Shown here piece after piece: positions 1-10,020 of a stretch of 64,000 nucleotides of DNA (its first letter is position 1; each line of letters opens with the position of its first letter). The stretch comes from Ditylenchus dipsaci. Taxonomy: Eukaryota > Nematoda > Chromadorea > Rhabditida > Anguinidae. The position numbers and the translations under genes are program-made. Under the pieces are notes generated by a model. It saw nothing but the letters and a program-made list of their open reading frames with translations. It did no database searches and was not told the origin of the DNA. Where the stretch lies: assembly GCA_004194705.1 (NCBI GenBank), contig SADC01001382.1:62001-126000 (forward strand), given 5' to 3'.

Positions 1-34
1 TTATCGGGTGTCGGTTTATCGAGGGTTGACTGTA
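1..34. repeat. Right end of a pogo/Tigger-like MITE
   Basis: The window opens with a GTCGGTTTATCGAGGGTTGACTGTA-type end. The same kind of end, starting at the TA, recurs at 6409, 9830, 32514, 49047 and 62630. The left half lies outside the window. Confidence 0.55.
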
Positions 35-97
35 GTACTATTAAGGTACTATAGTACACTTAGTGTACCGTACTGTACGGTACAGTACGCCAAACTG

Positions 98-290
98 TAT
101 GTGTACGGGTAGGGTTTGTTTAATTTCAAGTGTAGGTGTACGGGTACGTGTACGTTTATTTTAAGTGTACATGTAGGTGTATGGTACGTTTAATTTCAGG
201 TGTATGTGTACGGGTGGGTGTACGTTTGATTTTAGGTGTTAATGTAGGTGTATGGTTAGATAGTACATGTAGGTGTTACTGTAGGGGTTA
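98..290. repeat. Degenerate tandem repeat, unit about 40 bp
   Basis: Imperfect tandem copies of a unit mixing TTTAATTTCAAGTGTAGG with GTGTACGGGTACGTGTACG. No coding signal is convincing; the open frame across it is a by-product of the repeat. Confidence 0.6.
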
Positions 291-370
291 CTTTGGAAAC
301 ACTGGCTGGTACCCGCCTTTCAAAATATCCCATCGGCGACGAGTATGCCCTTAAAAATAGGCCTTTCGAC

Positions 371-1268
371 GCTACTGGCATATACCCCCCCCCAAAAAAA
401 GCTACTGTAATATACACCCCCCCCCCCCAAAAACCGACTTTTTGGGGAGTGTCTAAAAACCATTTTTATGCAATAATTTTTGCCATAAAGGGACCAGAAA
501 AGCAGTTTAAAAGGGATTATGGGCTGTATTGGGAGGGGAAGGGAATAATACAGGGGCCACTTTTTTTAGCTGCTTTACCATGTTTTTCAACTAGGCCGTG
601 GCAAAAATAGACATATGCGTTTTAGGGGGGGGGCTTGGTGGCTTGGAGTTGAGATGCGCACACCCACATACCTTAGACACAAATCACTCGAAAGCGACTC
701 TGGATGCATGAAAAAACATGCATACCAGAGTTATTTATGCGGTAGGCCCAGTATTCAAAACTATGTTCAACATCTTTATTTTTTCGCCGAAGAGCATTTT
801 TCCTCGTTCTACAAGGCCGGGCCAGCCCAGCATCCAAAAATTCAGCCTAGCACTCAAAAAGTGCTAGGCCTATGAGTAAACCCGCGAGGTCACACCGCTG
901 ATCGGCTTGGTCCGTGAAAAGTACTTATACTTATGCCTGCACCACAAGTTCCTGGGTTTGAAAGTACCCTTAGACGCTCAGAGAATTAGTACTCAGGATC
1001 CCAACCATCTCGAGAAGTAGCCCTGTATTATTCCCTCCCCTCAATACAGCCCGCAATCCCATTTAAATTGCTTTTCTGGATTTTTTATGGCGAAATTATT
1101 GTATAAAATGGTTTTGACCATCCCTAAAAAAGTCGGTTTGGGGGGGGGGGGTATATGACAGTAGGTCGATTTTTTTGGGGGGGGGGGTGGTTATATTACA
1201 GTAGCGCTTTTAGGGGGGGGTATATTACAGTAGCGCTTTTGGGGGGGGGGTATATTACAGTAGCGCCC
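371..1268. repeat. Inverted-repeat (fold-back) element with long G/C homopolymers
   Basis: The left arm (about 371-560) is complementary to the right arm (about 1021-1268). The arms share CCCCC(A)n runs, TACTGTAATATA and the stretch around GGGCTGTATTGGGAGGGGAA. The right arm ends in three tandem TATATTACAGTAGCGC units, each followed by a G run. The central region (about 590-880) closely resembles 21540-21840. Confidence 0.75.
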
Positions 1269-1376
1269 CTTTTCAAATACATCAACCGCCCTAAAATAGG
1301 CCCGCGCCAATTCAAATTAGATTTATGTCTAACTAGGCCTATCTTAGACCTAGCTAAGCCTATTTTAGGTGTATGG

Positions 1377-3458
1377 ACGTTTAACCCCAATGTATCATTT
1401 GATACATTGGGGTATAACGTCACTGTGACGTTATACCCCAATGTATCATTTTTCAAATCACTTTTAGGCGCTAATTCACCAAAACATTCCTTTTTGCTTC
1501 ACTCCACACTTCTACACCTTATTAGTTTTCTATGTGTCTATGTCCTTTTACATTGATGAAACAATGTGGTATTTTTTCCAGATGGAGAAATTCAGCTGGA
1601 AAATGCGACGTGATGGAGAAGCTGCAGCAGCGAAAGACGGGAAACTAACGGATGCAGACGTTCAGAGCTTTCTTTCAAGCAAGTACAACAAAGATGTTAA
1701 GCGCGTTACGATCTCCCGCCACCTGCCGGTTGCGAAAACCGTGGATTCAAACGCAGAAGTGATGTTAGATTTTGCATGTGTCTTTGTGGTTTCTTTCCCT
1801 TTTTTATTGAGCTAAAGACAAAGTTCGGTGGAAGCATGCTGACTCGAAACGGAGAAAATTATCGCGTCTACATACAAAGAGATAAGAACTCATCAACATA
1901 CAGATGCATGGACTGTTTGTCAATAATTTTTTATTGGGTTTGGATGTGGTTTCTGATTACTGTCTGTTTAGTCTTCGCCGCAAACTGAATCTCGCTTTCC
2001 AAGGCCACTCGTCTCAAAGTCAAAAGGCATTCATGCAGAACGACGGAATTCATCACGAGAAATGCAGGTGCTTTGACTACAACACTTTGATGGCGCAGAA
2101 GTGGACAGAAATAGCGTGAAAATGCTGCATCCGACCGCTGATGAATCCACAACAAGCCTTTGAGCATGGAAGAAAAGAAGCAATGGAGCTATCGAAGAAG
2201 CGTGGAGAATGCGGCAAAAGGTTGTCATCAGCTCGAATCAAGTTTCCGGATTGGACCAAATGCCGTGCGCAATATTTGGAGGAGGCGAAAGGCTGGTTTT
2301 GCGGTCAATGAAATGGAAATCTCCTGTTCAACCCTCCTACAACTGATGAGCAGCAATTTTTGCGAAGACATTACAGTAAGCCTTTTTATTTGGAAAGTGT
2401 ACAATTTGATTTTAGGTATAATGGATTTCAATGAGGACGAGAATGAGAACACTGCTTTGCGCCCCAGAAGACGTTCAAATCGCCAGGAGATGTTCCAAGA
2501 AAGGTCTAATTCTGGAGATGGGAACTGTGGCTTTCGGTAAAATTTAAAAATGGTTATTTGTCTATTTCTTGAATTTCAGGGCACTGAGCTTCTGCTTGTT
2601 TGGTTCGGAGGAATACCACGCCTTTGTTCGCTAACAATCGCCGATTATCTGCAGAAACACAAGGGCGAGGGATGGTGCGGATTTTTCCCGGACTTGGCAG
2701 ATCAGGAGCGTCACATCGAAGACATGACCATCCGGCAAAGACGCAAGCGAAGTGGAAAAATGGGCAGAGAACTATGATCTGGCGGCAGCAGCCAAGGTTT
2801 TCAATGTTAACGTGCTGGTCTGGAGCGGCTTGGGATATTATCTACACTCCGTCTATGGATGACTCAGTAAGAATGAAAACTTGTGGCATTATTTGATGGA
2901 GTTTTTTATTAGCTGGCAATGAACAAGATAGGAATCTTCCTTCTCTACCGATCAAATATTTCCGGGCCATTCGAGTCGTCCTTGATTGATGTTCAGTATA
3001 TAACCGCTCATACTTATTCCAATTTGTCGTGGAATTGTTATTTTGTTGAAAAATCTTATGGTGTCTTATTTTGTCGAATAAAAAGCCTACAGCCTTCAAT
3101 TGACGTTCGATAGTTAGTGTCACGGCGCTTTTTTCCGACACACTTTGTAGATCATCTAAATTAACTATGATGAATATGCGTAAAATAAATTGCTATGAAT
3201 AAGTGAATTGCTATGGCGTGATTGCTATGACATAAGTCACTCAATTTTCGGGTACAGTACGTTTGACTATCAAGAATGGGTCAACGGTGAAATTATGCTG
3301 ACGGTCAAATAGTCAAAATAGTGGAGTGAAGCAAAAATGATGTTTTGGTTTGAATTGGCGCCTAAAAAAGTGAATTAAAAAATGATACATTGGGGGTATA
3401 ACGTCACTGTGGCGTTATACCCCCAATGTATCAAATGATACATTGGGGTATAACGTCA
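1377..3458 (+). mobile_element. DNA transposon with palindromic long TIRs carrying an OTU-protease gene
   Basis: Terminal inverted repeats of about 110 bp (about 1377-1490 and 3346-3458) are each built of palindromes: a CCCCAATGTATC/GATACATTGGGG hairpin and a TATAACGTCAC/GTGACGTTATA hairpin, followed by GGCGC(C/T)TAA. Spliceosomal-type introns lie in the enclosed gene. No target duplication could be read because the ends abut other repeats. The superfamily is unassigned; a zinc-finger-like segment plus an OTU domain would fit a Mutator-like (MULE) relative. Confidence 0.7.
1582..3111 (+). CDS. OTU-type cysteine protease with N-terminal zinc-finger-like region, transposon-borne
   Basis: No host gene is recognised, but the C-terminal part is an OTU deubiquitinase-like domain. 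At about 2509-2545 the frame reads NSGDGNCGFR, across a GT-AG intron (2539-2579), into ALSFCLFGSEEYHAFV; GDGNC holds the expected catalytic Cys. ADYLQKHKGEGW and a conserved VEKWAENYDL..AAKVFNVNVLVW segment (about 2745-2822) follow in other frames. The closing exon (after about 2912) holds KIGIFLLYRSNISG; the expected catalytic His lies just after it but is hidden by a one-base shift. Upstream, 1582-1745 is a first exon (MEKFSWKMRRDG) and about 1840-1910 is a NGENYRVYIQRD..YRCMDC segment resembling a FLYWCH finger. The frame changes at least three times, so this is either a decayed element or sequence with single-base errors. Exon limits are approximate. Confidence 0.62.
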
Positions 3459-3464
3459 TCGCAC

Positions 3465-4846
3465 CCTATTTTAGGCCCATTTTGGCGGGAATTTGAAATT
3501 CATTTAATTTTTGTAGGATTTTTTTGCTTTTTGTAGAGCTTTTCATTTTCGCTCAGAATCTCACCTAGAGTAGACAAAAGCTATTGAAAGTTGGTTTCTA
3601 GGGCTTTATTAAAAGTAGGTAAACATTTTCGACCATTTATCGCTATGTACATCTGTCGGGAAATCGGTGATTTGCAGCATATCATTGAGAATCTCAAATT
3701 TTAGCACCGAATTCTTGTCCAAAAGTCGATTTGATTGTGAAATACCCTTAAAGCTCTCAAATTATTTTAAAATTTCAAATTCCTCATGAGACAAAAAACA
3801 TTTAAACAACTCAAAAAGGGTGGTAATTAATTTTGATCGCAAATTGCTGAAAAATATCCGCAAATTGATGAAAAATGTCCGGAAATTACTGAAATGTGTC
3901 CGCAAATATTCTGAAATGTGTCCGCAAATAGGATTATTACCTCAGAGTGTAATTTTGTGTGTTAAGCATGATTTTTGAAACTTTGGTATGAAAATTTTGG
4001 TATTTCTATGCAACTGGAGGTAAATCATGCTTGCCTGGAAACCTCACTCTGAGCTAACAAAAAACAAATTTTGGGACACATTTCAGAATATTTGCGGACA
4101 TTTTTCAGCAAATTTGCGGACATTTTACATTTGCGACATTTTTCAGTGAATTTGCGGACATTTTTCAGCAATTTGCGGACATTTTCAGCAATTTGCGGAC
4201 ATTTTTCAGCAATTTGCGGACAAATTAATTACCACATACTCAAAATTTCAATATTTGAATTATTTTTGTCTTGAGGGGTATTTAAAATTGACATTGATGT
4301 AGTAGTTTCAGAGCAATTTAACAAGCAAATAAACTATGCTTAACACGAATTCGGTGCTAAAATTTAAAGATTCTCAATGATAGGCTGCAAATATCACGAT
4401 TCCCGAGACAGATGGTGCATAGCCACAAATGGTCGAAAAATGTTTACCTGCCTTTCGTAAACCCTAGAAAACCAACTTTCAATACTTTTGTCTACTTAGG
4501 GTAAAATTCTGAGCAAAAAAAATGAAAAGGTTGACGAAAAGCGAAAAAAAATCGGTCCTGGTAGCGAAACCCCCCCCCCCTTAAAAAATGCGACCTTTTA
4601 AAATTGCTGTAACTACCCTTCAAACAACAGTTTAGGCTTAGCCCTTAGCCTTGGGTAAGCCAGCGTACGGAAGTTGTGACTAATAAGGAGTTAACGCATA
4701 TTTCCGGGTCTGGGACATAAATTTGGTTACTTTTTACTTAAGTAAAAAAGGTAAAAATCGTTGGGGGGGTATTCGCTACTAGGGTCAAAAAATCCATCAA
4801 AATTAAATGCATTTAAAATTCCCGCCAAAAATGGGCCTAAAATAGG
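3465..4846. repeat. Long fold-back element with internal short tandem arrays
   Basis: Almost the whole 1.4 kb folds on itself: 3465-3740 pairs with about 4330-4846, sharing GGCCCATTTTGGCGGGAATT and GAATTCGGTGCTAAAATT. The inner arms carry tandem copies of a unit like TTTGCGGACATTTTTCAGCAA (about 3845-3930 and inverted 4075-4222). Nothing coding is supported. Confidence 0.8.
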
Positions 4847-5119
4847 CCTAAAAAAGGCCTGGTTAGACATGATCTAAGTTGAATTGGCGCGGGCCTATTT
4901 TAGGCCTAAAAATATGTCTAAAGCAGGGCTGCGATCTCAAAATTTAAAAAAGGACGTTCAGTCAAAAACAGGAATTTTACGGAAGAAGTTCATTTTATCT
5001 AGTGCTTATTGACATTTTGAAGCGAAAAAAAGATTTTGACTAAAACTTCGAAAATAAAAAAAGATTTGGGGTCCAAAAAAAGGACAATCTTTTTAAAAAG
5101 GACATATGGCAGCCTGGCC

Positions 5120-5520
5120 TAAAGCCTAGTGTCCAATGACTGAGAGGAAATTCCATGTTTTTAACGCGGGAAGGGCTGTATACTTTTTTTGTTCATAAAA
5201 TTTTTTCTTTTAGTCACATTCTGTAGCTAAGATTCAGGGCTACCCAATAAAAAATTTTCCAGCCAAAAATCTCTGAAAAAACGTTGATAAAAATGCGTTT
5301 CCTATCACTATGCTTCACTCTGCCTTTCAGTCATTAGATTGACTGATTTGTGGCTGGAAAACATGGAGAGATTTGTGGCTGGAAAATTTTTTATTGGGTA
5401 GTTCTTAATCTTAGCTACAAAATGTGACCAAAGAAAAAATTTTTATGATTAAAAAAAGTTTACAGCCCTACCCGCATTAAAAAACATGAATTCCTTTCAG
5501 TCATTGGACACTATGCTTAA
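5120..5520. repeat. Inverted-repeat MITE, about 400 bp
   Basis: The ends TAAAGCCTAGTGTCCAATGAC and GTCATTGGACACTATGCTTA are complementary, and the arms stay complementary to a loop near 5300-5340. TGTGGCTGGAAAA is repeated on both sides of the loop. Confidence 0.75.
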
Positions 5521-5968
5521 AATGGTCCTAGTTAACCATAAATTCTCATCTCTGGTCCCACATAAATTATTTTGGTAAAGTGATTTTTTGAGGTCTCAAT
5601 GGTTAGAGAAAATTTCGTAGACTATTCCTTGTTTAAAATTTTGACATATCTTCCTGTGAAGAAACAATAAATTAATTGGCACTTATTAAGTCGGGGAAAG
5701 GGGCGCATTTCACAATTTTTCGTAAATGTTGTTTAAACATCTCCTAAGCAATTCTCATACTCTAAAACGATAAAAACGTTGTTTCTGACATTTCTAACAT
5801 AAAAATTCATTTTTCGAAATATGAATTTTGACTGAAATCTGAAATTTTGCTTTGGGGACCAAGCTAAATGAAAGTTTTCGTCAAATTTGTTGTCAAAATT
5901 ATTTTTTTCAGAAAAGGATATTTTATGTGAAAAGAGTCAGAACTAAAGGTTTTATCGCGTTTAGTGCA

Positions 5969-6409
5969 TACAGGACTCTCGATATAAGGACACTCAGGGG
6001 ACCGGCAAAGTTCGTTCCGCTTGGGTCCGACACTTTTTTTAGCCCGATTTTCGAAAATTTTCACCGTTTTGTTTTGTCAGTCTGGTTCCAAATATCGCAA
6101 GGATTCCGATTTTGCCGATCGTTTTTCAGAAATCCAGATTTTTTTCCTATAAAAAAGAAAAACCCCGATTTAAACACACGCTTTTTCAAAAATCCGTCCT
6201 TATATCGAGTTTTTGCTTTTTTAGAAGAAAAAAATCTGGATTTCTGAAAACGATCGGCAAAATCGGAATCCTTGCGATATTTGGAACCAGAACGGACAAA
6301 ACAAAACCGGTGAAAATTTTCGAAAATCGGGCTAAAAAAAGTGTCTGACCGAGGCGGGGACGAACTTCTGTCCTTATATCGAGTGTCCTTATATCGAGTG
6401 TCGACTGTA
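5969..6409. mobile_element. Pogo/Tigger-like MITE, TA-flanked
   Basis: Begins TACAG..CTCTCGATATAAGGACAC and ends GTGTCCTTATATCGAGTGTCGACTGTA (split here only to describe it). The inner core, with GGGTCCGACAC, AAATATCGCAAGGATTCC and TTTTGCCGATCGTTTTTC, recurs at about 48650-49010 and 55090-55215 under different ends. Confidence 0.7.
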
Positions 6410-6600
6410 AAAATTATAAAGGCGACGTTTTAACATTATTTGCAAAAAAATTAAATGGAACGCCCCTCCCCGCGACCAACATCCCCTCCCCCCCCCTCCA
6501 AGAATAAATAAGTTCCAATCAATTATTTGTAACTATCAGATACAAGACTTGCTTTTAAATTTGGGGGTCTAATGTGCACTGGCTCAACCACAATCTTTAG

Positions 6601-7651
6601 ATGTCAATTGTGGATGACAACATCGAGGAAGCCATTGAAAAACTGTCAAGTTTGTCCAAACAATTGGCACCAGCATCTCCTTTGGCCAATGAAGAGGGTG
6701 AAGAAATAATGAAATTGGAAAAGCACTTCGAGCCTCCTTCGACCAACTTGGCGCAAACCGACTTCAAAACATCCTCGAAATGGACTTGCCTCGTCCAAAA
6801 GCTTTGCTGAGCCACCACGGATACGAAGTAGGAAGTCAAGGAGCGGTTGCTGGAGGCGCTGTAGCAGTTGTTGTAGTCATTTGCATCGGTAGTATAAATG
6901 ATACAGTATCTTTTTTTTTAATATAAACTTTTCCAGGGTTCTTGTTGGTTCTGTTGGTCATTGGTGTGATCAAAATGCGAGACAGTCCTCTGCCAGTTCG
7001 ACGCAGGAATCGAAAAACAACAATAGTTGGTTTTTCTTGCTCAAGTTTATTTACCAGCTTTCCATTCGTTTAGGAGGCCATGGAATGGGACGACCAGGGA
7101 ATGAATATCACAGTAATAGTTTCTAACTTTTACTTTTAAAGTTTAAAATGAATATTTTCGATTAACCCATGGAAGATGTGGGCAAAACTCAGCAAGCAGA
7201 TGTCTACTCAGAAGGAGAAGAGAGTCTGGAAGACGAAGAAAGGTATGTGAAGCTCATTTTTTCAAGTATTAGTTTTTCGACGCTAGCGTTTCAAACCCTC
7301 TCAAAAAGATAGTGTCATATGCCCTCCGCAATAATTTTTCAGAAGTGTCTAGAAGCAAAATTTTTGCGAGAGAAAAAAAGTTATGCAAAAGCCTTATTAT
7401 TAATAGCCGGGCCCTTATCCTAAGCTACGGGCTTAAACCTAAGCCTGAGTGAAAAATTATTGTGGAGGGTATATGATACTAGCGATAATTTTTCTATACA
7501 CTTGAAATTTCAGCTACCGTGAAGAGGACGAGCTAACGGAGGATGATGAGAAGAGGCTGGCGTCTTACCACACAATGAAAACGCAAAGCAAAATGGGCTT
7601 GAGTGGGATGACGAGGAGGGCCCCAACATTTCTAAAACTTATCGTGTTTGA
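6601..7651 (+). CDS. Calsyntenin, C-terminal exons (juxtamembrane, TM and cytoplasmic tail)
   Basis: Five exons: 6601-6888, 6937-7025, 7074-7112, about 7161-7242 and 7514-7651. They encode LEMDLPRPKALLSHHGYEV just outside the membrane, one transmembrane helix (GGAVAVVVVICIG joined to FLLVLLVIGVI), a basic stop (RRRNRK), then two WDD motifs (EAMEWDDQGMNIT and NGLEWDDEEG) around an acidic stretch and a NISKTYRV terminus. The WDD motifs are the kinesin-light-chain binding signature known in calsyntenins, single-pass cadherin-like synaptic proteins. CTTTAG directly before 6601 makes that ATG an exon start, so the cadherin and laminin-G-like exons must lie upstream, possibly outside the window. 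Apparent one-base deletions occur at 6719-6722, about 7160 (acceptor TTTTCG), 7166-7168 and 7590-7593. Confidence is high for the family, moderate for exact exon ends. Confidence 0.87.
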
Positions 7652-7906
7652 GTTAATTTGCACAATCAACTTTGTTTAATTTTAACTATGTTGTATGTAT
7701 CTCAAAGTTGACTATGATCTCACGTAAATTTGAAGTAGTGTGATTCCGAGTTTCTTTTTCAAAATTGAAGGTGAAGGCCATGAATAATTAAGAGGGGAGG
7801 GAACTTTATATACGCATCGGCTAAGTCACAGGTTCGACTACCACTGGGTACAAACCCTTTTTTTTACAAGTTTGGTATCGAAGTGATTCTCACACTATTA
7901 AATCCT

Positions 7907-8748
7907 GGGTACAGGCTGATTGGTCGCTACAAAACTGGCCGTTTACAAAACTGGCCGTTTACAGAATTGGTCGTTTACAGAATTAGTCGTCACAGCACTG
8001 GTCGTTTACAGAATTGGTCGTCACAAACCTGGCCGTTTACAGAATTGGTCGTTTACAAAACTGGCCGTTTACAGAATCGGTCGTTTACAGAATCTGTCGT
8101 CACAAACTGGCCGTTTACAGAATTGGTCGTTTGCAAAAGTGCAACTTCTTTAGTTGGGGTTACACGTTAAGGTAACACTTAGTTGGAGTTAATAGCATGC
8201 CAATGTCATTCCGTCTCTGTCAGTCATTCTCTCTGCCATCACACTGTTCAGCGTCTTTCCATCACATTCAATTTAGAAGCACAATCAGCCAAAGATCGTC
8301 GTATTCTTCGTCAAATTCAGCGATGGGTCAACGTCGAGGAGAAAAGGTTTCAACGAGAGAAGTGGTCTCATGGCATGGTTCAGGTGATAAGGGAGCTTTG
8401 AGTTTTGAAAATTCTGTTATTGCTATTATTGTCGACGGGGAATAAAAGAGGCCGTTTTTCTGTTTTGTTGTTGATCCAGGGTTAAAAATTACTGTTCGCT
8501 CTATTCTTGACTTGAACTATGTTTGATCTGGCGTTGGTTGCCAATGATATCAAGGTCACCCATTCATTTATTGATAACTTCTCGAAATGCCAATCCTGTA
8601 AACGACCGATTCTGTAAACGGCCAGTTTTGTAAACGGCCAATTCTGTAAACGACCAGTTTTGTAAACGACCAATTTTGTGACGACCAATTCTGTGAATTG
8701 CCAGTTCTGTAAACGGCCAGTCTTGTAGCGACCAATCAGCCTGTACCC
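7907..8748. mobile_element. Non-autonomous DNA element, 8-bp TSD, arrayed TIRs
   Basis: GGGTACAGGCTGATTGGTCG at the left is matched by its complement at the right (8725-8748). Direct 8-bp duplications TAAATCCT flank it (7899-7906 and 8749-8756). Each arm is a tandem array of about 17-bp units such as GTTTACAGAATTGGTCG, about 10 on the left and 8 on the right. The centre (8183-8445) has open frames, one with a helical basic stretch DRRILRQIQRW; I cannot name it. The 8-bp TSD fits hAT-type transposition. Confidence 0.8.
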
Positions 8749-8756
8749 TAAATCCT

Positions 8757-10020
8757 CACACTCTTATTCAAAAAAAATTCCAATGATGTCCAGTACCATC
8801 CCACCCTACACAGGGATGTCATTTCCATGAAATCCTGTAATTAGGGCATTGGCTGACAGTAAAGCAGTGCTAAAACATTCCAATCGATCCCTCGATGTTT
8901 TTAGTTCTAGAAGTCAGTGAACTTGATAAAAAAATAAATAAAGTGTGCACCTAGGGGAGTTGAAATGTCGATCCTAGGGGATGCGTTATAAAGTTTCCTC
9001 CTCCTTTAGGACCGTTTCACAATAATATTAAATAAAAAATATATTTGTCATTTCAGTGAATTCGGGATCCAACTGGGACTATCACACTACTACTCATTTA
9101 TTTTTTGGTAGATACACATTAAATAGTCTCTTACTGGTGATATAACTATTGAGGCCAATGCTTTGACATGAGCTGGATGGCCGTAATAGTCTAATAAGCA
9201 TGAGGATTCTACTGTATTTAAATATTTGGTTTCATTTGCAAATTTTAATTTTTTTCATGTTCGTAGGACCGATTAAGTAGATTAATCTACATCAAGCGAC
9301 AACTCCACCACTAAAGTGGTCTAAAGTGGTTAGGGTGGTTTTGAATGGTTGAGAGTAGGATTTTGAGCGATTGAGCCTCTCAAACGAAATGAAAAATACA
9401 AAAAGCGAATTTTCGCAAAAAGTTGACCCCCCCATCAGTCAACCTCTAAAAAAGCATTTCAGGGCTTCTAGCCACTCCGGGGTGGGATTCTTAGCGATCC
9501 AAGTTATATTCGGACCATAAAATTCAAATTCCCGCAAAATTTTGGCTAATAATACAACAATTTTTGACAGATTAGATTGATCTAAACTGATCTTTGGCGA
9601 TTTGATCTGAACTGATCTTTGCCCACCTCTGGTTTTGAGTACCAAAACAGAGTTTTGACCTAAAATCTCAAAAATTCTAAAGATTTTGGGTCTCGAATAA
9701 GGATGAACCTTTAAATGAAAGACAAACAAGAGCCCTGGTCTAACTCCTTATTTTTTAGTCAAACCCAATCAAACAGGGCCAAAGGGGACGTTATATCCAG
9801 GGGCCGTTATTTCGAAGGTTGACTGTATACACATTTATCATCCTTTACTGATTGTGAATAAAGTCTTCGGAAATATTATATTTGAAAGCGCGCATAAAAC
9901 ATCACAGCCACTTTATTGTCCACAGCTCATTACATTCCAACAAAACAAGGCACTCCCAATACAAAGGAGCTATAATTTTAAACATTTGATTAACTTGCGA
10001 TCACTGCAGTCTTGTTTCTT
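8757..10020. other. Intergenic spacer with repeat debris
   Basis: No gene is supported. About 9280-9720 contains runs around GTGGTTTTGAATGGTTGA and GATTGAGCCTCTCAAACG that resemble the fold-back at 63550-63800. A pogo-like end (GTTGACTGTA) closes at 9830. The minus-strand AATAAA at 9912-9917 probably serves the coatomer gene. Confidence 0.5.
9912..9917 (-). terminator. Poly(A) signal of coatomer beta gene
   Basis: TTTATT on the plus strand is AATAAA on the minus strand, about 100 nt past the coatomer stop codon. Confidence 0.5.

Larger units (their letters stand above)
1290..4912. repeat. Outer inverted repeat enclosing a composite of nested elements
   Basis: Arms at about 1290-1366 and 4848-4912 are reverse complements; both hold CTAAAATAGGCCCGCGCCAA followed by a diverged stretch. 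Between them sit the OTU element (1377-3458) and a fold-back (3465-4846), directly abutting. Confidence 0.65.

Noticed and set aside
136..875. Three small open frames at the window start
   Set aside because: They lie in tandem repeats and in the arm and core of a fold-back; codons follow the repeat and no domain is seen.
3845..4222. CRISPR-like array
   Set aside because: Units of about 20 bp are contiguous, diverged and mirrored in an inverted repeat; the window is eukaryotic.
5852..6348. 131- and 78-codon open frames on the plus strand
   Set aside because: Both are products of the inverted arms of the MITE at 5969-6409; each mirrors the other.
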